Part shown: positions 39,098-50,900 of the stretch, one piece after another
Layout: every line of letters starts with the position of its first letter
Numbering within the stretch: the first letter of the stretch is position 1
Source: Norana najaformis
Lineage: Eukaryota > Annelida > Clitellata > Crassiclitellata > Hormogastridae
Reading direction: 5' to 3'
Assembly (NCBI GenBank): GCA_964023275.1
Contig: OZ029922.1
Coordinates: forward strand, 671,501-735,500
DNA length: 64,000 bases
The notes under the pieces: generated by a model
Told to the model about the DNA's origin: nothing
What the model saw: only the letters and a program-made list of their open reading frames with translations
Database searches by the model: none
Translations under genes and position numbers: made by a program

Positions 39098-39292
39098 GTA
39101 GAGAAGTTTATGCTGCGATAGTTTCCGAAGAGCAAGGTCAAGAAAACTACAGCAGATCACCAAAGACACCCTTTACTAAACTCCGGAATCCCACAAAATT
39201 CGAAATCAAAGTCTTCTCATTCTATTCACGAAGTGGCCACTCTTGCTAACGAAAGCCAGACAAAGCAAATGGAAAAGCAGGAACCAAAATAA
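39098..39292 (+). pseudogene. Relic ITIM-like tail exon downstream of the ITAM exon
   Basis: Reading all three plus frames recovers, in order, EVYAAIV, LY-stop-TPES and HEVATLANES. These match EVYAAVV, VYTVPEF and YEVATRVKES of the member B tail, and the middle block also matches IIYSTPEF of the sister gene. Two frame changes and a stop inside the YxTPE block show it no longer codes as one exon. It lies where the ancestral last exon of this unit would be expected, 450 bp after the ITAM stop. Confidence 0.65.
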
Positions 39293-39904
39293 CATAAAGT
39301 TCCACAGACGTCTATAGGCTAATGCTGAGGAACCCAACTGAATGCGACCTTAAGTCTTAGCCTAATTGCAGTTATTACAAGGTAATATTAATACTGTTGT
39401 AGAACAAAAAATGTGATTAGAATTGGGGTAATTATAATGACAAGTGTTGGCTATTTAACACATAACAAGTATTTGGTATTCAACAAATAGCAAATGTTGG
39501 CTATTTACCATTTAGCCAGTCGCAGCGAAACAATATTATAACTTCATACTGTTTAACAGCATATAACACAGAAGTGTTGCACTGAAGCAATAACTGATTG
39601 ATGTTGTGCCTTTTCACTGGATTGGCCATTCCGTAGTCTTACTAAGCTAGTATGGTCGTCTCATAAATCTGTGACTTCTGTTGAACAGCGTCCTTCATCT
39701 GTACTTGAAAACTACCCCCCTTAAGCGGGGACTGGCCTGGGAAACAGTTTCAATAGATTTACGAAAGTCGTTTCTTTATCATTTCGACAACATCTTAATA
39801 TTTGCCGATCCATTTCAGTGTTAATCTATTATCCTATTTCATTTTTAATCTATTATTTATGAGTTTATTTTTGTTTTTGCGTGAATCTTCCTTACGATAA
39901 ATAA

Positions 39905-42900
39905 AGCTTGATGTCTGCGGTCAAATTGGACAGTGAACCTTTGATCTACTGACCTGTGGGCTTTCATCAACTGGGGAAATCTAGGTTTTTGGTGAAAGGA
40001 ACGCGCGAAGAGTCCTTGGCGTGGCCTTGCCCCTCAACCTCTGAGAGCTTCTGCGGCCAATCGAACTCCTATCCTTCGCAGGCCAACCGGCTCCCGAGAC
40101 GTAATGGCACGTATTGAAACATAATGGCCCGTTGCACCTGCTACCGACAGTGAGGGAATGCTGAAAGGTGAGGCAAACTTGTGCCCTGGGCGGTGGACCG
40201 CAACGCCTGTCGCTCCTCATTCTTGATGCAACGCGGTCCAGGAACTCTGAACATGATGTAAAATATCAACTCTGGATGGGAAGCCATTGGTTCGGCAATA
40301 TCTAATCTGATGACTCCTTTAGTACCGATTGCATAAAGCACAAGGCACCAACCGATGGTTGTTTGAAGTAAAACCACACTCAAAATCGTGATACGCATAA
40401 GTCCAGTAGAAATGCGATTGGTCAGGAAAATATGTAAGAGAGTATGTTATTTATGCATATAACTCTCGTTCGTCACAGTTCAGCCACTTGACTCAAGTCA
40501 GCCAATGACCGTCTTAATAACAAAATAACAACTACCGCTGCCTATTGTTGCATGCCCTACTTTCTTTTCATATTGCTGATCATGTTCTGTGTAGTGTGAT
40601 AGGTTTTTCATGTTGCCCTAGGTATTTTAAAAACTAAGTTGTTTAATTCATTAATTATTATACTGATGTAAGAAAATGTTGAGGCTTTTGACGTTTTCAG
40701 CTCTTTTCGGTAAGCGAGTTTATGTTATAACGGGTATTCTTTTTACCTATATACGAGTAGCAATGTATTCATGACTACAAGAATATAATTACTTCCTGAT
40801 CAACAGTAGCTGAAATGAATCTTGTCCTTAATCAGTTTTGCCTTAGCTTGTTGCTATAATAGCTGTGAACGACTACTCTTCAACTTTAAGCAGAAGTAAG
40901 TGAAAGTATATTCAACGTTATATCAGTCTTGTTATATAAGTATTAGCATCAGTATCGGTATCAGTATCAATAAAGGTATAGATGTAAGATACCTAGCTAC
41001 ACCCAACTCAGTAGGCGGTATTGATAGGCCAGACAAGAGCACATAGGCACTATTACTCATCAATACAGCCGCTGTCAAGTGTAATTTCTTCAAGCAAATA
41101 CACTGATGTTAAAAATGTGGCCATAGACAAATAATGTTTGCTATTATGCCACAATCAGTCTATGCATGAACTGCAATCTGGCCGTTTATAATAACTAGAT
41201 GCCTATTATGAAACGTTCACTGAGACAGTTAAATAATACGAGCTCGTTGATTAGAGCCAAAACTTTGTCTATTGCAGCGAAATCATGAGGTTTGGAATGT
41301 TATACGGTAAGGGCCTTGGACATTATAGGAAACATTAAGCGTCATATTTCAGTGCATTCTAAGAACTGTTCGTAAACTTGTAATAAGTCCAAGATAAAGT
41401 ATGGCAAGTCTGTTGGAAAATTGAAAGGTGTTGAGTTTTAGCCTTTGTGATATTCTTCGGTGATATGAATATATTGGCAAAACGATTGTTTCAATTATTC
41501 TGAAATATTAGGGTTTATCTATGAATTTGCCTTTACATAGTTGAAAGAAAAAAAGCTTTAAATTGTTATAAAGATTTTCTTGCTAAAACAGGTGTTCTAA
41601 CTACAACTGCGGCCATTACAATTACGGCCATAACAATCATCACAGCACCAACGCCTACTGATGCGACGTCGCCCAACACAATGACGACGGAACTATCATC
41701 AACAGGTATTTCCACATTAACTTCCTTGCAAGTGTCAAATAAACTGGTGAACTTATCGATTGACGGTAACATTCTACCAAACATTAGCATGTTAATTATT
41801 TAGCAAAACGATTCAATTTCAATTGTTCTGAAATATTAAGGCCTATTTATGAATTAATGAATAAGTAAGGTTAGTGAAATTAGGTCACATAAATTAAATT
41901 TTACATTCAATTTTCCTGTGTATCCAACAGTTTTGGTAAAAAGAGAAACTCTCAGAACGATGACCAACCCTTTGAAGCATAAGACGCCAAAGTAACGACC
42001 ATAATTGTAAGCTCAAAATTTCTAAACTGCTATTCACAAGCAAAGCTCAGTTTATTCATGATATCTGCCTCAAATAATTAAGGCATCGTGTGAAATACAA
42101 GATCCAGCTACCTTTGATCAAAAAGGGAGGGACACGAATGAGCGGTTAAGGTGGAGTTGTACCAAGTATATAGGTTGACAGAAATGGGAAGGCGGGCCTA
42201 TTAAATGAAACAGGGTAAGATTTCCTGTAACTTGACACCGAGGCAGAGTTTCAGACGCCTATTATCCAATGTTCACTGGGCCAGTGAGATTATAATACGA
42301 CCTCGTTGATTAGACTTAAATTTTCGTCGATTATAGCGCCATTATAGGGCTGAAATATTATAAGATAAAGTCTAGGCAACATTGAGCGTCATATGTAAGT
42401 GCATTGTGAGATCTTTGCTTAAACTCATCATTAGTCCCAGTTAAAATATGACAAATCTGTTTGCAAAATAAAAAATGTCGACATTTAGCTTCTTTGATAT
42501 TGTTCGGTGATACCCATTGGTAAAAAGATTCAGTTTGAAATGCTCTGAAATATTCGGTCCCCTCTATGAATTTGCCTTTACGTAGTTGAAAGACAAAAAG
42601 CTATGAATTACTATAAAGATTTGTTTGCTAAAACAGCTGTTTTAGATACAACTGCGGTAACTCCTACTACAATCACAGCATCCACCCCGACATCCAGCTC
42701 TACTATTGTGAGTTCAGCTTCGACGACAACGTCAACGACTACTTCTTCGACTACATCGACGACGACAACATCAACGCCTAATATTTCACCAATATCGAGG
42801 ACGACAATATCAACGCCTAATAGTTCACCTACATCGAGGACGACAATATCAACGCCTACTACTACGACTACAGCGACAACGACAGCATCAAACTCTACTA

Positions 42901-44415
42901 ATGAAACGAGTAACACAACAACAACGGAAACACAATCGAAGGGTACTTCCTATTGACTTTCTTGCAATTAAACTGATGAACTCAACTATTAACGCTATAT
43001 TCTACCAAAAATGATATTAAGGTTAATTACAATAGGTAAGTAATAATCACATAAATTAAAAACAAATAGATTTAATGATGCGCATATTCCATTCAATTGT
43101 ATCGTTTCGGTACGACAGAGAAGCTGTCAGAACGATGACTAACCGTTTGAAGGAAAAATCGCCAAAACAATAATCGCAATCGTAAACTTAAATTTCTAAA
43201 CCGCTACTCAACAGCAAATCTCAGTTCATTCACGATATTTGCGTCGTCATTATTTGCACCCTGTGTCTCAATCTCGTAGCAGCGCGAGTTTGACTCTCCA
43301 GAGGTACGGTGTGAAGAACAATATCCACTTACTTCCTCTTATCTCTCTTCCTGCTTCAATCCCAAACACCACCCACCGTAGCTGTCACGCTGTCTCTCTG
43401 TCTGACTTTTGGATCTTGACCTCGAACCGAACCCTTTTTGCCTGTCGATTTGTTTTGACTGAGCGCCTGTGAATAATTTGGTCCCTGTGATGTGGCTCTC
43501 GTTGGGCGCTGTAGAAATCTCGGGATTACGATTACGAGATGAAATAGGGAGAGACACACAGAGGACTGGTTACGGCGGGGTTGTTAATAGGTTGGCCGAA
43601 ATGAGGCGGCGGCGTCGGAGTGAATGAATCAGGGTTAGATTTTACAATAAAAGATTACACTTAATTTTAATGGAGTGCAATTTGCAATCGTATATTATTT
43701 CTCTATTATAGTATAACCATATACGATTTATGTATCTCTGAACACTAATCTTTTTGCAGTATTAGCCATTGGTTTGGGTGTTGGCATCGGAGGAGGTGTG
43801 TTTGTCATACTTCTCGTTGTAATTGTTGTCGCTACAGTCAACACAATAAGAAAAAGGTATATTTGTCGCGATACTTTTAACAGTGCCAGAGTAAATTCTT
43901 TAAACTTTTATTTTAATCAATATATTTACAGTCATGTACAGTTTTAGACGAGCATTCATCATAGTCAATCATACAATCAATCATACAACAAAGGTTGTTC
44001 AAATTAAGGCGAACCTTCCACAAAATTGTACAAAGCAAATACTCAAACCTTTGAGTATACGACTACATATATAAAGAATTCTTTAAATGAATAGACATTA
44101 ATGTTAACTAGCCAATGTACATATATATATATATATTATATTTGCATATCAACACAAACATGAATACAAAGGAATTTGGCTCTTCTGCAATACGCATTAT
44201 TTCTTAAATATCTAGCCTATTTATCGCGTCAATTAGGAGCCTCCATGGAAAAAGCCTTCAATCGTCTATCTTAACTCCCAGACTGCTCTAACAAACAACG
44301 ACTGTTCTATCAGTTCTACCTACCTTGCCTGCCTGTTACTAGTCTGCAGTGCACCACAACCCATTTTTACTTATAAGTCTCTTAGGTAAGGGTTCCAAAA
44401 TAACATTTTATGCAA
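39905..44415 (+). repeat. Tandem segmental duplication, unit 2
   Basis: Second copy of 34145-37420. It contains an internal duplication (about 41190-41960 and 42240-43150), giving two stalk exons. The second stalk exon is much closer to the unit 1 exon than to its neighbour. Confidence 0.8.
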
Positions 44416-45559
44416 TCTAAAAAGAATAAATTATATTGTTCTGTATTAGTTACATATTTTTCATAGGCATATAAGCTAGGTTATATAATTTTTAAAATAG
44501 CATTTTGCACTTTTGTCAAACCTCATGCAAAATGTATGGACCTAAACAGAGCATCGTCAGAAAATTTGGAACAGACCACGCATTAGCAAAATACTGAATG
44601 CATTAGAAATAATGTGTGACACGATACCCAATTTGTTTAGCGCTGGCCAGGTATCGTGGAGTGTGGAGATTCAAGCCTCTTCGCTACAGACGGTTACTGT
44701 GTAGGGTCCTCCATGCACAATTGCTCAGCGCCATCGACTGATGTTTAGTCATAAGTCAGTCCTGCTTAATAAATACAGAAATAATAATTGTGACATAATA
44801 TAAAATTAACTTAAGTCTCAACACTCACCTTTATCAATTGGCTTATCCGCCGCAGGCTGCCTCTCTGCTTCAGTGGAGAACTTTTCTGGATATTAACTGA
44901 CTGCGGCTTGAAATCAGTGCGCCATCGGGTTGGTGCCTTGTGCATTAGACCCCGGCGCTATAGAAGTTGCTAATTATTAATAATAATAAAATGATGCGAC
45001 CCTACACTACATTTGCTATATTACATTTGGCCTACGTAACGTTACAAACTATGCTACAGTAGGCACTCAGAGGTACATAAAGTTTACGTAACCTTAAAGT
45101 AGACCATAAGGCCTTTTAATGCTCAAAACTACTTTCCTTTTCTTCTTATTTTCTTTGACGTAATACAATTTCCTTTCAGATGTAATCACAAATATGTATT
45201 ATGTTCATGCTTCTAGGAAAAGCAAAGGCAGCGGTGGCAGTGCAACCAGAAATAAGTTGAAGAAGAAAAGCGCAGATAAGAAAAACAAGAACCAACGCAT
45301 CGATGCTTTAGAGTCAGACTATGCTTCGGTAGTTTCAACATTACAGCCTCAGCAAAATAGAAACAATACGCCAGGAAGCATCATATATTCAACTCCAGAA
45401 TTCAGTCAGAATTCAGCATCAATGCCTTCAAATTCTGGCTACGAAATGGCCGAACGTGTTAGGGAAAACAATGGAGTTCATACATTGATTGGAAAAAACA
45501 AACCCTATATCCCAAAACGTTCCAATGACATCTACGCAAATGCTGGGGAAGCATTTTAG
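40676..45559 (+). CDS. Mucin-like membrane receptor with ITIM-like tail
   Basis: Five exons, 297 aa: 40676-40709 (signal), 41592-41705 (38-codon stalk exon), 42637-42942 (102-codon stalk exon), 43760-43856 (TM), 45217-45559 (tail). All stalk junctions are phase 1, so the 38-codon exon can be skipped in frame (259 aa). The long stalk exon nearly repeats that of the ITAM gene plus one extra 13-residue unit. The TM exon differs from the ITAM gene mainly by Ile-to-Asn near its cytoplasmic end. The tail has SDYASV (Y219), a full [ILVS]xYxx[LIV] ITIM, then IIYSTPEF (Y241), SGYEMA (Y259) and DIYANA (Y290), collinear with B and E. Polyadenylation-like AATAAA motifs lie within 160 bp of the stop. Likely the inhibitory or adaptor-binding partner of the ITAM copy. 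Confidence 0.76.
43330..43535 (+). repeat. Interspersed repeat, family 2
   Basis: Copy with GACTGAGCGCCTGTGAATAA and a GGGCGCTGTAGAAATCTCG end, in the stalk-to-TM intron of the mucin-like ITIM gene. It is absent from the equivalent intron of the ITAM gene, so it inserted after the tandem duplication. Confidence 0.6.
44640..44775 (+). mobile_element. tRNA-derived SINE
   Basis: Plus-strand copy of the same family: GATTCAAGCC B-box-like site, then CAATTGCTCAGCGCCATCGA. It sits just upstream of a LINE 3' end in the same intron. Confidence 0.5.
44815..44995 (+). mobile_element. 5'-truncated LINE 3' end
   Basis: Begins at the TTGGCTTATCCGCCG region (end of the LINE ORF), carries the same 3' UTR and ends in TAATAATAATAA. 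It lies in the TM-to-tail intron of the mucin-like ITIM gene. Confidence 0.75.
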
Positions 45560-45564
45560 TTCAC

Positions 45565-47905
45565 ATGAATAAATAAACCACGTCTTTGAATTAAATTACT
45601 AACAACAATGAAACATTGACGAACATGACAATGACGTTGATGACATAACTTAACATACGGTAGTGATCACATTGTAATAAATACTTGCCTACAGTGAAGA
45701 AACTATGTAAATAAACCATGTTACAGCTAAATTCTAATAAACTAACAGTAATATCTTAAAGTATTCAATTCGTTTTATGGCTAAGGTTGTAAATAGATGA
45801 TATGTGTGAATATTTGTCCTTTTCCTGCAGTAAAACAAATTGTATCATAGATAAAATCCAATAAGAAGATAATAATTTCAAAACTGTTGCATTATTCTCT
45901 CTCTGTTATGGTAGTTTATATGCGATATATAGGTGAACATTTCTAAAGTAATGGCTTAACCTAACAAGTACTGCAAGCGCGTTGTCAAGGCTCGATATCA
46001 ATAGCTATTATCAGAGGTTCTTGCACATGGACTACTCGCCACTGTTGTTCTCATATAAACTGCTTGAATGAATCAATTAACAAACATGCTCTGTACATAG
46101 TACTCTAGTTCCATGTTTCGTATTAAGGAAAGTTGATCTTAACACATGAATTACTCGTCACTGTTGTGCTTACAATAACTGCCAGAATTAATAGATTAGC
46201 AAAGATACTCTGATTCAATTTATTCTGGTATAAAATCTGTATTTGCTGCGGTTGTGCACTGTACCATAGTCCCATGTTTCGTATTAAAGAAAGTTGATCT
46301 TAAGGTATTTTTAGGCTAATATTTTATGACTAACAGAATTTTCCCGGATAAATATAGACTTGGCCTAGCCGTTCGCCTATCATAGCTCAGTAGTCACTTT
46401 ACTCCATGTCAGTGATTGGCTACTGCAGCCATTGTATGTAGGCAGCTGATGATATATCATATTCTGTGTTACTCATAGTTGTTCGATCACTCACCGTTCA
46501 AGCGTTAACCCCCTCAGTGTGATCGCCACGGTCAACTGTCTCTTTTCAGAGCCTTAGGCAACAATTGGTTTGCCCCTTATCAGTCACTGGCTGTCAAGTA
46601 CAGGTATATCGAAAAGTGATGGTGAATATAAAAGTAAATCTCCAAAATTTCTCAGTGCTTCACCAAAGTCGCCTTAGTCAGGCCAGCTTATTCATTGGCG
46701 CTATATCTAGTCAAGTCCACTAGAGCCAGGTTGTTTGGTCAGTTTCTATGCCAGGTCAAAAGCCGGAAGGGGGTCAAACCAGGGACACAGCATGATGCTA
46801 CGGAGGAATTCGTTGGCAGTGTTGGTCATGCGATGTTGCAGAAGCGGAAGCAGGATAGGATAACTTGAAAAGTGTGGTGTAGTCTTCAGTGAAAAGCTGT
46901 AGGAGAAATTACAAGTGCATGAGTGCTCGTATCGACAGGTGTGGAAGGGATGCATCGCAGTGACGAAGCGAAAGCCTTTGAAACGCAAGAACAAAACGCA
47001 ATTTAGCCATGCCCTTAATGTCTAGGACAGGATGTGGTCCGTTTCTTCAGGAGAAACTCTTCCGATGAATTTCTGCTGAGCAGGCGCTATATAAATTTGT
47101 TATTACAGTTACAAAATGCCTACAAACTTTGTGATTATAATCACACATTCTGCCATTGAGTATAATGCACTGTCTCTTGTGATTGGCTCAAATGCTTTCT
47201 CTGTTTACCTTAAGATGCATTATTTAGAACAGATAGACAGCCATGTCAACAGCTATTAGAGGGTTCGTAATAGCCCATACATAAATGCTGTGACACATAC
47301 ATACATTATACAAGTCATATAATTATATGTAGGTATACTCCATCTATAACGGTAAACAAGTTCTATCTCTAACCATTGATCCGATGTACAAGCCATGGTT
47401 AAATGTTCGTGCATTATTCGTCACGGTTGAATTCAACAAGACTGGGTAAATGAACTAAGAGTGTTGTTTCATCCTACACATTACTCAGCGTTACACATGT
47501 TATGGGCTAAAAATTCGCCCAGCACCCTAGTTTTCTCTATGATTGTCACAGGCTATCCGCTTACATATATCTCTTTTTTGTAATATAAAACATCAAAGCA
47601 TATTTTCCGAAATGAATTATTACACGGTCGATTTCTTAGCCTTATTATAACTTCATACGATGCCTAGTTGGCCCGAGTCAAGCAGTTTACGATAACCAAA
47701 ACCAAGTGTACAGTCATATGTTCAGTCTACCATATCTACCTACACATGTCCTACTGCACGTAATGCTAGGCTGCTTAGGATAGCTCGTTGTTAAAGAATT
47801 CAACCTGTGGGCAGCTATTATATTCATAAAGATTTGTTTACATGTCTTCTTCGCCACTTTTGTGAACATACGTTGTCTAATAGTCTATATTATCATAGCG
47901 ATTCA
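45565..47905. other. Intergenic between the mucin-like ITIM gene and member E
   Basis: AATAAA motifs near 45567, 45677 and 45711 suit 3' end formation. A TTCGTATTAA/AGAAAGTTGATCTTAA block occurs twice (46110-46140, 46275-46305). 46680-47090 resembles worn LINE 3' sequence. Confidence 0.45.
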
Positions 47906-47910
47906 GTGAA

Positions 47911-50900
47911 ATGATGAACGTTTGGATGTCAATAACTCTTTTTGGTAAGCTATACATAATATATTTTCAAATTTTAATTTCTTTGGGGTGCAATTGCATA
48001 AGCCATATGACTCAAGATACTTCCTGGTTGTGAGGGATCACTTAGATGCATTAGGACAGACAGCAGTTAGCTGAAGATTGTGCTAGTTAGACCATAATCT
48101 AAGCCGTTGCCAGCTACATTTATGGCCTACTGATATAAATAACATCACACGTTTGATATGAAAATACTATGTGGGCTTGGGGCGAATTAAGCAGCTGTGA
48201 CGTATGCTACGTGCAGCTGCAAAGCTTGTTGGCGTTACAATGTAGTTTCAAATTTAGTCATTTTCTGATGTACTTCGTTGGCCGTCCTTCTAACCGTCCA
48301 GTTTTGTTAAGATTTCTGTGTGAGTCTAGTGGTGCCAGCTGAGTGGATGCATCTGCCTACTTACATGAGTTTTGAGCCTTAGGTCAACGACCTGGATGAA
48401 TTGGTTGTTCCCTTTAAATGTCCTTCGACAGTTTACCTTCGGGCCTTCCCTACTGCTTATATACAGTTGTGCCGCTTTCTGACTGGAACACTCCTTACAC
48501 CGTTTCTAAGTACATATACTGAAAAGGTGTTATATATGATTTTAAATGAACGAAACAAAGAAGTAAAAGCTCTATACATATTTTTTCTTTCAAAATACCA
48601 ACTACGAAATCACAAGTCATTCTGTCCTTCATAAATTGTGTTCATATAAAGCTCACAAGTACCACGACATTGATGCTGTTCTGTACTTCATAGGCACTAA
48701 AATAATTAAACCTACAAATGCATACACATGCACAGAATCACACACATAAATTCTTATGCATAACATACATGCATACACAAATTCTTTACTGTACATGCAT
48801 ACAATTTCAAGCATATACATATACATCTATACATACATTCATAAATACGTACACAAATACATACATACATGCACACAAATTTTTAATACAAACACAAATA
48901 CATGCATACATGTATAACCATTTGAAATTATGCTCATATGCCTACCCACGTAATGCCATGAAAATAGTTGAATTGTGTAACTGACTCTTTCGTTATGTTC
49001 GAAATAATCCTAGAACAAGATATGTGCTTTTTATAGTGAAATTACCAAACATACATACACTTTAAAATGCATTAGACAGAATGTTACAACTAAAATTAAA
49101 TATTCATAATAATATGGGTTGCTTGTGCTTTACTTTTATTTGACTTTGCAATGTTTAGCGATAACCTTCTTTGGACCAGTGTCTTCGTATTTTGAAAATT
49201 GTATCGGTGAAAGATGTTTTACAATATCTGGATCCAATGAGACAAAGAATTTCAATGATTCAAAGAATTGGTGTAAAGAAAGAACCTCTAGTTTAGCTGT
49301 TGTTAATGATGACGCTACTCGGGAAGACTTAATTCGATTTTTGAATTCTGTGCAACTGAACGAACAACCGAAACCATCGATGTTCATAGATTTGCAACTC
49401 AAAAAGACGGGTAATACATGGAATCTTTTCAATGGAACTCCCTATCTGGGTAAGACTGATTTTATAGTAAAATTATGGTAGACTCGTGTCTTATTAGTGT
49501 ACATTATTAATCTACAGAAACAGGAAAAATTCTTTGTAGTGACCCTTCTTTGGTCCTGTAAAACATTCTATAATTAGAAGAATAATATATAACAAGTTTC
49601 TTGGTTTATATCTGTCTAAATTTAATTACAACATACCTAAATTAGGTGAAATGGCACCAATAAACATACACATGAACGGGTGATTCACTTGGGCACCGCC
49701 ATCTATCTATCTGTCTATCTATCCATCTATCCATCGTCCAGAAAAGCTCATTACAATAAGAAACAAAGAAATCAGTTTTGTTATCTGCGAAAGGAGAAAC
49801 TATATCAAACACGGGTAGTAAGATACAACATTACATTTCGCAGAAAATGAGTTGAAACTCCACCAAAATGCATAGCAACTTAATCAAAGTCGGTTAACCG
49901 TTTTGGTCTTTTATCAAAAATGTCATGTAATGGATTTTACACAGCGCATTCTAATCCAAGGAATTACATATGAAGCAATTTATTTTACACAAGGAAGCCA
50001 GCTATTATTCATACATAAATTCATTTATACCCAAGAATCACAACAATGAAAAAATTGTGGGACGACTAGAAATAATCAAGAATTGGGGGAGTTGAGGGTC
50101 TCCAGCGTCATACTTTGCACATAAAGGTATACAGTGAACACCGTGGTTAACAGATTACTTGTGCTACCACCCCGTGTCGATTATACCCCATATGAATACA
50201 TTGCTTACGTAATTATATATTTCAACCTTGTCAGTCGCTAGGATAATGCAATAAAAATTTAAAGATCGTTAGAAAGATCTCACATAACAAATTTAAGTCA
50301 GTTTGATTGCAATACAGCAATTGTGATCTGCTACAATTTTTTTTGCAAATCTGATGCTTTCAGGAGGACTCGGGATACAAAACGAAGCCCAATACTTATG
50401 TTACGGTTGCGTGCAGTATCGTTCGTCTAAATATAACGTGGACGGTTCTAAACCAAACAGCCACAGGAACTTTATCTGTGAATATGAAGGTGTGTGCAAT
50501 TTTAAAAATTATTTAACATTTTCTGAAAAATATGTTTTACCACTTTGGAGCTCTTTTAACCCGAAATAGAAATTATTTCTCAGGGTTCGAAAAATTTCCG
50601 AAGAATAAAATCCAGTAAGACAACGATGGTGACGTGACAGTATGTTTCGAAGACGTAGGCAGTCAACGGGCAATAGTTTTCACGGTTCATAACGGCACTA
50701 CAGTCCAACGCAGTCTCCTGTAGGTGGCAGAAGACGCGGTATCAGGATATAACCACCATATCGATCTTTAAAGGACACCGTTGGAGTGATGCTATAAAAA
50801 CTATTTATGGTAGACGGTCGATACCATTTTAAGCCTCTTCTTGACTTTCAACGGCATAGGTAGGTCTGTAGGTGCTAGCCGCGATCGTCCATATGGAACC

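Noticed and set aside
48718-48984. 88-codon plus frame rich in His, Thr and Tyr
   Set aside because: Translation of CATA/CACA simple repeats in an intron of member E.
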